Shown: positions 1 through 11,045 of the stretch, piece by piece
Layout: each line of letters starts with the position of its first letter
Numbering within the stretch: the first letter of the stretch is position 1
The notes under the pieces: generated by a model
Databases searched by the model: none
Seen by the model: the letters and a program-made list of their open reading frames with translations, nothing else
Told to the model about the DNA's origin: nothing
Assembly: GCA_963921425.1 (NCBI GenBank)
Contig: OY992834.1
Coordinates: 13,766,164-13,830,163 of the forward strand
Direction of reading: 5' to 3'
Source of the DNA: Dryas octopetala
Taxonomy: Eukaryota; Streptophyta; Magnoliopsida; Rosales; Rosaceae
Length of the DNA: 64,000 bases
Translations under genes and position numbers: made by a program

Positions 1-720
1 TACTCTTTAGCAGTTACTGCATTGAGATGTCATGCATGTCAACCAACATCATTTCAGCTTACTATCACAATCTAAACATAAGAATCACAAATATACTCAA
101 ATACAGTACTTTGCAAAAGTAATCACAAGGAGACGAGGAAAATAAGTCATTTTCACTTGAATATGAACCTTAAGCATGCAATTTAAGCAAACCATATGCT
201 TCCAACAAATTGTCCTAAAATCCAAAATTATCTTAGTCTAAAGATTAACCAACACCTCAAGAAATGTGAAAAATTGCAGATTGCCTAAATATGACTAGGC
301 AATGGCTTTATAAACTGCCCAGTGGCCATCAGGGTAAAAGCATGTGCAGCAACACTGATGCCAATTGTTAGTTGTTACTGCTCCTACGCAATCTACTCCA
401 TAACTTTTAGGACAAGCAAACTACACAACTTTCTCACTTCAGCTACAAAAGGGGTGACAGCAGTCGAGGGATTAGTCTTATTGACAAAATCAGAAGTTAA
501 CTGCTGAAGATCCACCAAGAATGTCCTATTCTGATGGACACACACAGTGATTACCAACTAAAACATGCAAGACATACCAGAACTGATTAAATGCATGCAC
601 ACACAGAAAAACAAATAGATTGTTCCAACCAAACATGGACGTCACATAATATTTGATTTTACAAGCAACAAAAACATTTATAGGTGTGACCTGTGGCCAC
701 CATCAAATAAAACATAACAT

Positions 721-1157
721 TAAGGGTTTATTTCATATTTAGTACCTAAACTTTGACCCTTGTCTTAATGTGGTACCTAAACTTTTATTTGTCCCAATTG
801 AGTACCTAAACTTTTATTTTGTGTCTAATAGGTACCAAAATGAATTTTTGTTAAAATTGTCAATAAAAATTAGGGGCAATATAGTCAAAGTATATTTTAA
901 TTATTTTCTTTATATGTTTAAAATTATTTAAAAAAAACACACAAGAAACAAAAAAAATTAAAAATTAAAATTAAAATATAAATTTTTTGAAGTGACTATA
1001 TTACCCCTAACTTTTGATGATAATTTGAACAGAAATTCATTTTGGTACCTATTAGACACAAAATAAAAGTTTAGGTATTCAATTGGGACAAATAAAAGTT
1101 TAGGTACCACATTAAGACAATGGTCAAAGTTCAGGTATTAAATATGAAAAAAATCCT
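721..1157. mobile_element. Foldback MITE with ~135 bp terminal inverted repeats
   Basis: Two arms of about 135 bp (721-860 and 1015-1157) are inverted copies: the 'GTACCTAAACTTTTATTT' motifs of the left arm reappear in reverse complement on the right, joined by an A/T-rich spacer. The same hexamer, TAACAT, flanks both ends (715-720 and 1158-1163), a likely target-site duplication. It has no coding capacity. Superfamily is not certain from the TSD length. Confidence 0.85.
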
Positions 1158-1581
1158 AACATAAACAAATAAATCACGCATGGCACAGAAGTCACACATA
1201 AGGAAAAGTTATGAAGTATAATTTATGAGTGCTTCTACAAGAGAGCCATATTCAGATCAGATGCTCATACTTTTTGAATATTTGTTGACACATACAATAA
1301 CTTGATACGTGTATTCAACTTTTTTCAATGAAATCTATAAACACGATAGCATATCTGATATCCTATAATCAGCACCCTAAATGTTTGAATAAGACTATTT
1401 CTACCATATAAAAGAATATTGTTTGCAAGAAAAAACATAGGAAGGGTTGACAACATACTTTATGACTGATGTATAAAATAGGAATGTTTGCAAAATTGAT
1501 TATCATAACCAATATCGATTTATGATAAATCCAACACACTTCTACAAATATATATTATATGCTATTGTGTAAATACAATAA

Positions 1582-1967
1582 GAGATAATTAGGCTTGGGT
1601 CCTTTAGAAAAACAGTTTTTAGATAGAGACTGTGAGTGTTTTAAAATTTATAAGAAAATCCTTTTAATTCATAATAAAGTCCTTTAATTTATAAAATTAA
1701 AAAAATTAATTAATTCATAATAAAGTCCTTTTAATTTATAAGAAAATTCTTTTAATTCATAATAAAGTTCTCCCCCGATTTGAAGGGTATTTCCCCTCCT
1801 AAGGTGTAGAGTGGGCTTTGTAGAAGTTGCATATTAGGTTTTAACTCCGGAATTTTGGGATAAAGCCATCAAAGAAGAAAAATACAAGAACTTGATTAAA
1901 AACCCTAAATCACTACCGGTCTTAGTCTAAGAAAGACTTATAAAATGAACTGTACTCTAAGTCTCCC
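1582..1967 (+). mobile_element. MULE-type MITE, family A copy 1
   Basis: This copy starts GAGATAATTAGGCTTGGG and ends CTCTAAGTCTCCC, with short imperfect inverted ends. It is flanked by a perfect 9-bp direct repeat ATACAATAA (1573-1581 and 1968-1976), the TSD length typical of Mutator-like elements. Two further copies lie at 16070-16480 (opposite orientation) and 56077-56493. The interior repeats 'TTCATAATAAAGTCCTTTTAA' type units and has no ORF. Confidence 0.87.
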
Positions 1968-3446
1968 ATACAATAATAAGATCTTCTATGGAAACATTAT
2001 AGCTTATAGACTTACCCATACCCATAACTTTAGGCATTACACAAAACCTGACACTATATCCGCATAATTTAGACAGACTTTGTGAAGTTTGTTAGGATCA
2101 AAGCGAGAATTGTAAATTTTATATATTGAATTATCAACAATATTTTATATATATATATCACATGCAGGAATCAGTAAGGGGGGGGGGGGGAGGGGGAAAC
2201 TTTTAAGACAAATCTTAAATTACAAAAAACAAGAAGTTTATATGAAAAAGCAAGCTTAGGATCAAAATATCTCAAGAACTAAGGTTTTAAATTTCAGCAT
2301 AGGCTCATAGTGCATTATGTTTTTACATTGAGAAACTTTTAGTTTATTTTATTCAAATTTTTTAATGTAGAGTTTTTTGTTTAATTCAAATTGTACGGAC
2401 ATGGGCTACACAAGCGGTTCGTAGGTATTATCTCGTGTCGATTCATGTAATTGTTTTATCTGTGGTAGTTCAGTTATGGTAGTTTCCCATTGTAGAGTAA
2501 AAGTTTTCAAAAAAAATTTCTAAGAAATTTTTTTAAAATTGTAGTAGAAGACAAATGTACATAATATGATGTAACTCCAAATTTGATAAAGAACATGTTT
2601 TAGTTTTCACTCTGAAGGTGAAGGATTTATTATTTTCAATGTGCAACTAGGCTATGCCTTACATCAAAGAAAACCACTAGACTGTCTCTTGATTTATACC
2701 AAAAACTTAGATATGATCTCACCCCTTGCCACCCTTTGTTTATGGGACTAAGCATGTTATATATCTACAGTTTGAAGTTAGCCTTACCTACTTTAATTCC
2801 AATTCCGAGTCAGTATTTAACTATCACTTGGGACTATATTTTGCAATTGCATTGGTACATGGCTAGAATCATGTCTATTTCCAAATATGAGTTGGCACCA
2901 CAGTAACCTGTAGTTTGCATGGGAGGCATCATGAACCATTGCTCAATTCTTATTATGTGAAGAAATGCATGTTCACAAGAGAATTTCCTCATGCAACAAA
3001 AAGAATATCTAAAAAGCATTAAGTGTATTACACCAACAACATATGGAACCAATTCCAAATTCATAGCTCTCACTAGAAACTGATGGTATGAATGATGAAA
3101 GAACTCTGATACCAAATTTTTTTAAATTAATAAATAAGATGTATCTTAGCTTCAGTAATATTTTATGGACAGCATTGCACTATATAAGATACATTGCCCT
3201 AGATAAGATATTTGAGCAACTAATCTTCAAGGGCAATGATCTAAATAAGCCATCCAAACACAGGAGAAGAATAACAGATTTGTAGATAACAACAAAACTG
3301 TATGACTATACAAGAACCTTTATTAGCTGTAAGCATGGTATATTTAGATAGAATCATATATGAGGAAAAGAAATAGTTCATTCAAATGCTAAGAGTAACT
3401 GAAATGTAGCATTGTTAAGCATAGGCCAGTCAAGTTCAAGACAAAC

Positions 3447-5433
3447 CTCATGGCCATAAAAGACACTGACACATCCTGTACGTTGTTTGATACAGAAGCT
3501 GAATAGCCTATTGGCTTGATAATCTTCGTGATACGCAATGCATTTTTGGATTCATCAATCTTATTCCTGCGACTTGAATTTTCCCCAGCATAATCAAGAT
3601 TTTCATCCCCTGATTGATTAACTCTACCACCATATCTAACGCTGACTCTGCTTGTTGCATTCTGTGTAGCACCCAGTTCAGACAAGTGTGTCTCTTGCTT
3701 AAACCTCTTCACAGAACCAGACTTCCTCCTCTTAGCTCCAGTACTGCGAGTGCTCTGTACTGGTTCTGCACAATCAACCTTGGAAAGACCATCTGTAGGG
3801 CCATTAACTTCTGAAGCCTTGCCTTCTTGGAAATGTACAGAAAGTTTATCCGAATTGACAATGTTAGTAGATATTATTGCTTTGAGCTCACTAAGCTTTG
3901 GATCATACTCATTTTCCTCTCTCCTTTCACCAATTTGTTGGGAAACATTTGCACACCAATTGTCAGTATCAACTTTCTTAGCTGTTTCAATATTGTTTAC
4001 GTGCCCATTATTCTCTCCGTCATGAGCTAAACCCATAGACTGTTGAAGGGGATGAACATCATCAAGGCTTGAGCAGTCAAGAGCAGAAGGGGACAAAGAT
4101 CTATTGGCGATGCTGATTTCCACATCAGTCACATTGTAGATAGGAAAGGTAGAACGCTGCTGCCTCTTCTTGGGTTGAGTATGGAGAATCCCACTCTTGC
4201 GCTTGCGCCTCCGATGCTTTCCGGTACGCAAGCTTTAACAAAAATTAAAAAACAAACTTATACATACGCGTAAATACAGAAATTAAAAGTTTAATATTTT
4301 TTGCTGATAAACAGCTAGATATCTTTGTAAACCCAAACACTGCAAATTGCAACTACAGTCCTTTTGGTCTAATTTTCTGAAAAACCAAACGATTAATTAG
4401 GGAGGTAGAAAAAATAAACAAACTAGTACCTTTCTTCAAATGCATCAATAACATCAGAGATTGACTGGAGATTCTCCAAGGGTTCCCATGTATTGGCTGT
4501 CTCTGGCCAACCGCGCCTATATAAGCCAATAGCAATATATACACAGAAACAATCATGAAATCATGCAGATTATATGGATACACTTCATTAGATTTTGTTT
4601 ATGTCAATTTGGGATTTCATATCTTATTTAATCTCCTCCCCTCCTCCTTCAATTGCTCTATCTTTTCTCTGTCTTTTAAATCAACAAGACTTAAATGATT
4701 TGATTTGATATAATGAAGCAGTGTGTGCATTAAGTAAGGTAAGAAATAACAACAGAAAGGATAAAAGGGAGGTTCACGCACCATTTAATGAGGTACTGAA
4801 GCTGACCCTGTTGTTGGTTTTGCAACATATACCCATGAAAACACCACAGCAGCGAAAACACTCAGTAATCAGATAATATAAGTAAACAAGCACAAAACAC
4901 CAACCATTTTCTTATCAAATATCAAATGAAACAGCAAAACTAAAAAAACCCACTTTGTTTCTCTCAAGCTAAGTGCGAAAAGAAACAAATTAGCTCAAAA
5001 ATTTTGGGAGGAGGGAGAGTAATACCTTGCGAACCCTTTTCCGGCGAACGGCTTCGATTTCGTAGAAGCCCTCAGCAAGCTTAGTACGCTCTGCGTTCTC
5101 ATCATCAACGCCATCAGCCTCAGCTTCACCCTCACCATCATCATCACCGTCAACATCAACCTCACCCTCACCATCACCCTCGCCATCACCATGGTCACCT
5201 TCTTCGAGAGCTTGGGGTTCTTGATGGTTGTGGACTTGGGTTTGGTCTTGCTCTTGCTCTTGAGCTTGGTCTTGGGGTTGGGGTTGAGTGGCTGCAGGAG
5301 CTTGCGGTTGAAGAAGAGCAAAAGGGGCATTGGGGTTGTTGCTGGCGTATTGAACAACAACATCATCAACAACCGGCATTGCTGGTGTATCCTCCCAACT
5401 CTTCCTCCTCCCTCCTCCTCCCTTCACTTTCAT
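3447..5433 (-). CDS. LHP1: LIKE HETEROCHROMATIN PROTEIN 1 (chromodomain Polycomb protein), 3' end missing
   Basis: This is the plant HP1-like protein that reads H3K27me3 and acts with Polycomb complexes in the nucleus to keep flowering and other developmental genes silent. Four exons fit on the minus strand: 5433-5026, a 26-bp microexon 4807-4782, 4516-4430 and 4232-3447, all GT-AG and in phase, giving about 435 residues. An acidic Glu/Asp/Gly-rich stretch (about 75-118) precedes the chromodomain (about 123-174: [11 protein letters not shown], then YLIKWRGW and NTWEP with the cage aromatics). A basic [10 protein letters not shown] segment follows. The last exon seen ends in the first part of the chromoshadow domain ([19 protein letters not shown]). 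About 35-45 C-terminal residues should lie in one more exon, which I could not find down to position 1. Reading through the donor would add only a short unrelated tail. The start is the first ATG after CT-rich leader sequence. Confidence 0.93.
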
Positions 5434-5897
5434 CCCTAATCAAGTCAAAATAGCACAAACCCACTGCTTGATGCTTCTACTGATAATAGGGTATTGAATT
5501 TTACAGGGTGGGTGCTTCTTGAAATCCACTGCCAACTGAGACCAGGTGAAGACCCTGAGAGAACCCCAATTCCCCCCAAATATGTTAACCTCACTACCAC
5601 TTCCTTTTCAAGCGTTTTCCCATCTGACCAAACAAAAAGAAAAAAGAAAGAAAAATAAAAAAAGCGTTTTCCCCTGGACCCCTAGTCCCCTATCTCTCTC
5701 TCCTCTCTCTTATTTTTCTTTGTCTTTTTGTAGAAAAAATGTTGTCTTAAATTTCCTTTTTTAGGTATATTTTCTTTGGACAATGTTATTTAGCTCAATT
5801 TGTTTTTTTTTTTTTCAATTTATATGGCATTTTTATAATTTTTTTTTTCAATCATAGTTTTTTTACATAAGCTTTACAATATTGTGATTTTTTTTAG

Positions 5898-6356
5898 TAG
5901 AGCTGACAATATCCAACTCGACTTGTTAACACGATACGAAAAATTTAATGTTCGAGTTTAAACTTATTATGTCGATTTGTTAACACAACACGAAAAATTT
6001 AGTGTTCGAATTTAGACTTATTATGTTGTGCTGGAATTGGTGGACTCGTGCTGAAATTGGTGTGGTTTTAGTATCAACCTATGGAACCCATTAGTAACCC
6101 ATTAAGAAATGAATATATTTTATTTTATTTTTCTTATGATATTGATCATTTAGTTTGCACATTTTTTAGATATTAATTGTGTGTAATACTTTAAACTATA
6201 TATTTATGTAATAAAATGTATTTACTTAAAGTTTTTTGTTAAAAAAATGGTTTTTTTAAGTGGGTGAAACGAGTTGTGTTGTGCTCACCTGTTAATCTAA
6301 CAGGTCATGTTATGTTCAACCCGAACCCACAAAAACACAATCCGTCGACAAGTCTA
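5898..6356. mobile_element. Non-autonomous hAT-like element
   Basis: The ends are TAGAGCTGACAAT and, in reverse complement, TAGACTTGTCGAC, the TAG-type ends of hAT elements. Near-identical 8-mers flank them (TTTTTTAG at 5890-5897 and CTTTTTAG at 6357-6364, 7 of 8 bases). The interior has the 'CGACTTGTTAACACGA' and 'CAACCCGAACCCAC' text seen in the hAT element at 46885-47348, so both belong to the same broad group. It has no transposase ORF. Confidence 0.65.
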
Positions 6357-6668
6357 CTTTTTAGTACATTTATGTGGTGTGCATATTTTGATTAAAAAAA
6401 AAAAAAAAGTGATGTGCATACATGCGGTACACTACTACATAGTTGGGGAAAAGCAAAGTTAGGAAAAAAATTTGAAGCCCATATCTACTTTAGAATAAGG
6501 CAAGCCCATCTACTCTAGAGCTCTTTAAAGCCATCTAGAGCCTTATGAAAAGCCAAGCCTAATTCCATAGAAAAACTCAAACAAGCTCCATTAGAGGACC
6601 AAACCCAAAACCCACAAAATCAAGCAAACACCACTACAGAACAAAACCCTAGTGACCTCCAATTGGCT

Positions 6669-6900
6669 CTCAGGCGTCTAAGAGCTTATTTATTTATTCA
6701 AAGTAAAAACTATGGGGCTCCCAAAAGAATCTCTAAATGACCTAGTAGTTTATAGAAAGCGTTACACTACTAAGTCTACTAATAGGTCAAGATCTCTCAG
6801 GCGTTTAAGAGCTTATTTATTGAATCAAAAACAAAACTATAGCGCATCCAAAGGAAACTTCAAATGACGTAGTAGTTTATAAAGAGTGTTACGCTACCCG
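6669..6900. repeat. Direct tandem duplication, ~105-115 bp units
   Basis: The block 'CTCTCAGGCGT(C/T)TAAGAGCTTATTTATT' followed by 'AAAACTAT', 'CAAATGACNTAGTAGTTTATA' and 'GTTACNCTAC' occurs twice, at 6669-6770 and 6796-6900. It resembles degraded retroelement sequence, but nothing here identifies a family. Confidence 0.7.
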
Positions 6901-7559
6901 AACGTTAATGTCATCCATCACATTATCCAACATCACCCACTTAAGCAATTTTGGAGTAACATCTTTTAGTAGAGTTTTAAACCTTATCAAAGAGAGAATT
7001 GTTTGGAAATAATTTCAAAATGACATTTAATGCCTTAATCAAACTCTTTGTCCATACTTTTCCTTTAAAAAGGCTTTATTTAAAGGACATAAATGGGGGA
7101 GATTAAAGAATGAAAGGGGAAGCTATGTCAAAATAGCTCAAGATTCACCCATTTTGGAGTACTCGTTAGTTCATCCAAATAGGGAATTTTCTAGTGCAAA
7201 ACCCTCCAATTTTAGTCTACAAACCTCATGTTCATGCCTCAAATCCAAGCCAAATGACCCCAACACATCCAATGTAATGCTCCTCCATCAATTTATCAAG
7301 ATTCCCCTACACCATATACTTACTCTTGGACTCTTTTTATTCTTACAAACATGCAAATTAAAGGGATATCCTTATTATTATTGTGCACTGGTACAACAAA
7401 ACCGCAACAATGCCTTCGAGAAGTTTTGGGCTCGACTCCCCCTTCTTCGAACCTAAGGAGGAGTACTCTTTATTCACAAATCACCAAAGGGTACACAATA
7501 CACAAAAACACACCAACCAACATGGGCTTTTCCGTTGGGCTTTGGACTTCATACTTTTA

Positions 7560-8036
7560 GGGTCCGTTTGGTTCACGAAATTGATTTTTTATGAAATCAA
7601 TTCCTATGCATTTTCTTGGGGGAAGGAAATGTAAGATTCTCATTCCCGTGTTTGGTAATTCTTGAAAGTAAACAAGGAATTACCTTTTTATTTTAGTTCC
7701 CATGTTTGGTTTGTGCAGAAATAGAAAATAAAAATTGTTTAGTTTTTCAATTATACCCTCATCTAGTATATATATATAATGTGAAGTGTTTGTTTTAGAT
7801 AAAATTGGTATTATCAAATATTAAAAGGGCTATAATTGTCTAGAAAAAGTGTAATAAATGCTTTCCCAATGTGAGAGAAAACAAAACCCAAGTTGAGAGG
7901 AATGATTCATTTCCTCCATTTGGATAATTAGATTCTCATAGGCTAGGAAACCATTTCCTATGCTTGCACTTATCAAACATGAGAATAAAATTATTTTCTT
8001 ATTTCTTTCTTTTTAATACTTGAACCAAACGGGCCT
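7560..8036. mobile_element. PIF/Harbinger-like MITE
   Basis: The left end GGGTCCGTTTGGTTCA matches the reverse complement of the right end (AGGCCCGTTTGGTTCA). A TTA trinucleotide flanks each end (7557-7559 and 8037-8039), the usual PIF/Harbinger target duplication. Inner sub-terminal arms ('GGAAATG...AATTCCT' and 'TTTCCTATG') also pair. It has no ORF of note. Confidence 0.75.
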
Positions 8037-8374
8037 TTAAGGGTAGTCTCTTATACAGTTTTTGCTAGTTAGGCCTTGAATTGGTTATGGTAAGGCCCAA
8101 GCCCAACATGCATAATTAACAAACTGGACCAAGCCCATTCGACCATGAGTTGGGGTTGGGCCAGAGCACTATTGGGCCCTATAACCACAGGCCCAATGCT
8201 GATGGTTAGATTTTCACAAAAAAATTAAAATAAAATAAATAAATAATGGTAATAGGAGGAGAGGGAGGTTTGAAGCATAATAAAACCCCTCCTGAATATT
8301 AGGGCACAGAGAAAAGAAGAGACAGTAGAGAACAAAGAGCAGAGAGTAGACAGTGACCACAGTGTCGTACAACA

Positions 8375-11045
8375 ATGTCATCTTCCAGTGCTATTAGGGT
8401 TTTCAGAGGCTGCAGAGCTCTCTTGGCACCAACCAAGTCCTCCATTCCCTCTGCTGGAGCTTCCATTTCTGCTTCGAAGCTCACTGATAAGACTACACCA
8501 AAGTCGAAAGCCAAGGCTAAGCCCAAGGCAGCAGAAGGTGACTCATCGCCCAAGCCCAAGAGGAACCCAAGTAAGCTCGCCGGTATTCTGAAGCCGACCC
8601 CAATCTCTCCAGCTCTCGGCAGCTTCCTTGGCGTCCCCGAGTCCTCTCGTGCTCATGCCGTCAAGCAGATCTGGGCCCACATCAAGCTCCACAACCTCCA
8701 GGTCCTTAAACCCTAAACCTGTTCTCTCTATTTTTTGGTCCATTTTATGCTTGTATGTATTGTTAAACTTAAACCCTTGTGTATCTTTTTTTTCTTTTTG
8801 TCTTTTGCTACTGATTTTTTTGGTTATTCTTAAATGGGTTCGAATAAAATGTTCTATTTTCTGCTATATGTGGTTTCTGCTTTAGGTTTGCCTTGCCAAA
8901 CTAGAATATATTTGGAAAAAAATGGAAAAAGAAAAAAAAAAAAAAAAAAAAAAAGCTAACTCACCCATAAACCCCAAACCCCAAAAGAAAAAAAATGGAA
9001 CTAGCTGTTGCCTTTTGCAAACAATGGGATATTTAGACACTTCTGTTTGGTCATCCTTAAGTTTATTGTTTTCTAAGATTCAAATATATTAGTTGTATCT
9101 GAGCTGATGGGAGCTTGCTCAATGCAGAGGTTTAACACCTTGTCAGTCGGGTTTTGAAGATTTGTATATGATTAAGTTCTTTTGTCTTGTTTCTTGTCAT
9201 TTTATTATTTTCGAAATCTTTTAAACAGTTTGCTTCTGCTTGGATAAAACTTTGTAGGTCTACCCAAGCTGCTCTTTCTTTACTGAGTTACTGCTCTGTA
9301 TTTCTTTACATACTATTATTTTATGGCCTTATGGCATTATTCATTGGTTGCATTTAAAATTTAAAATTAGTTCAGTGTGCTTGATTATAGACTGTTCTAA
9401 GGGTCATGTCAAGTACTCATCCCAATCTATGAATTGCCTCTGCATCATGTGGAGTTGTATATATTTTATACTTGTGTTGGCTTATATTTTTGCCACCTGA
9501 TACATAGCTTATGTGTATGGTGATAAGTTCAGGCTTTGAATTTTACGTAATTTTAAGTAAATGTTGACAGTATATGGGCTCTTGATTTTGAACTTTTCTA
9601 TGCAATCTAGACAATTCATTGATTCAAATATTTAAACCATTTTGATTCTGTTCATATACTTCCTTGAAATGATCCTAATTAGATTGAACTACTTTTCATG
9701 TTTTTACTAAACACTAATATCTAGCAAGTTACATATCAGCAAAGCCTTGACTTACCAATTCTTGGGTTACTTGGTAATGGTGTGTCATGTGTAACCTTTT
9801 GTTGATGATTGGATGGGTGCCACTTCCCTATTCCAATTCTAGGGTTACTTGGTTTAATAGATATTTTGATTTTGAAGTTTGGCACAACTGTGACAAGAAG
9901 ACCTTTCACAGAGAAGGCTTCTAGGGGGAAGCACAAATTTTGTGCTTCTCCTAGAAGCTCTGCTTTGTTCTTTTGGAAAGCATGAAAGATTTCTTTTAGA
10001 AGTGTAGCTAAACAAAAATTACACAAAGTGCTTCCTGTTCCTAAAATTAATGCTCTAATGGCTGCTCCAAAACCTGTGCCAAATGGACTCTTGGTATTTT
10101 AGCGTTCAGTTTGCATGCTGATAAGACCCTGGCCTTGGTTGCTTCACTATTTTTACCTTCCCTGTCTTCTCCTCAATGCTTGTCCACCATAAAGAAGATA
10201 TAATCAAATACTGAAGCATTCAATTATTTAGGTCTTAGCTTTTCCTTGAATGGATATTTGTTCTATGAGGCAAGTCTATGTTGCCCTGCTGTGTTGCCTT
10301 TACTGTTTGCAGTTTCTCATCAGCCTGGCATCACACTCCCCTGGGTGCCTTTTGCTTCATTGTTAATATTTAGATTTATGGTTACTTTAATACTTTTGGA
10401 GGTCTCTGCAGTTTGACATTAGATAATTGCCCAAAAAGTTATAGGGGTGCTATAATATAAGTTATATAACATATGTTTTGATCATGGATCATATTTATAA
10501 TTTTAAGTTGTTAAAGAAGCTAGGCTCTAATAAAATGTTGATGGATTGTTATGAGTAGCTTTTACAGCTAAGAGATTACATGGAAGGTCTTCTTTTGTTG
10601 ACATTAGTATTTCTGCTGGCAGACAAAGAAAGTTATATGCTATGCCGCATTCTGATCCCCAAAGGAATGATGATTTTCTTATTTCACCCTCAAATTGATG
10701 AAACTTTGTTTTGTATGCATACAATGTTCTTATTACTGCTTATTCTGCGGTAGTTTAGTTTTGTACAGGAATTTGGATCTTGATGCCTTTATCTAGTGTT
10801 TGTTTCTAATATGAAGTTTGTGCATGCCCTGCTAACTTCTAACTTCTACCTATAGTAATTGACACGTGATAATTGATTCGAGTGGTATTAATCACATATA
10901 TCTGTTTTTCTTCCTGCAGAATCCTGCAAACAAGAAGGAGATCCATTGTGATGATAAGCTCAAGGAAATATTTGAGGGGAAGGAAAAAGTCGGATTTTTG
11001 GAAATTGGGAAGTTGCTTTCACGTCATTTTGTAAAGGCCGAGTGA
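8375..11045 (+). CDS. SWIB/MDM2-domain protein, organelle-type small protein
   Basis: Two exons, 8375-8701 and 10920-11045, join in phase at CAG|GT...AG|AAT to give 150 residues. Residues 1-60 are Ser/Ala/Arg-rich then Lys/Pro-rich, like a mitochondrial or plastid transit peptide followed by a basic linker. Residues about 70-148 form one SWIB domain (GILKPTPISPALGSFLG, then VKQIWAHIKLHNLQ, and DDKLKEIF in exon 2), ending just before the stop. Stand-alone plant SWIB proteins of this size are known in organelle nucleoids and in the nucleus, where they bind DNA or chromatin. The 2.2-kb intron splits the domain after HNLQ, and it carries a near-perfect hairpin at 9917-9958. The localisation is inference from the N-terminus. 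Confidence 0.92.
9917..9958. repeat. Near-perfect ~20-bp stem palindrome in SWIB intron
   Basis: GCTTCTAGGGGGAAGCACAA on the left pairs with TTGTGCTTCTCCTAGAAGC on the right with almost no loop. The surrounding text ('GAAGCAC', 'AGAAGTG') is the kind seen in hAT-like MITEs, so this may be the core of a decayed element. Confidence 0.75.

Larger units (their letters stand above)
1..3446. other. LHP1 3' side: intron or intergenic, no confirmed exon
   Basis: This AT-rich stretch lies downstream of the last LHP1 exon I can place. The LHP1 reading frame ends at a good donor (AG|GTTTGT at 3446), so it should be the start of a long intron, but I searched the minus strand for the expected chromoshadow C-terminus and did not find it. 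The stretch holds two foldback/MITE elements (721-1157 and 1582-1967, listed separately), a G-run near 2177-2196, and a minus-strand open stretch near 395-540 with exon-like codon use. No other gene is supported. Confidence 0.5.
5434..8374. other. Intergenic region between LHP1 and SWIB gene (divergent promoters)
   Basis: The two genes are divergent, so this 2.9 kb contains both promoters. Next to LHP1 there is a CT-rich leader-like stretch (5690-5720). The rest holds a hAT-like element (5898-6356), a ~115 bp tandem duplication (6669-6770 and 6796-6900), and a PIF/Harbinger-like MITE (7560-8036), each listed separately. The last 120 bases before 8375 are purine-rich (GAGAAAAGAAGAGACAG) and are probably the SWIB 5' leader. 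I see no further gene. Confidence 0.6.

Noticed and set aside
2177-2196. G-run as a regulatory G-quadruplex
   Set aside because: A single homopolymer-like run in non-coding DNA, likely slippage; no gene context supports a role.
4990-5439. Alternative ORFs in other frames over LHP1 exon 1
   Set aside because: They are shadows of the Glu/Asp/Gly-repeat coding sequence; the chromodomain frame continues across exons.
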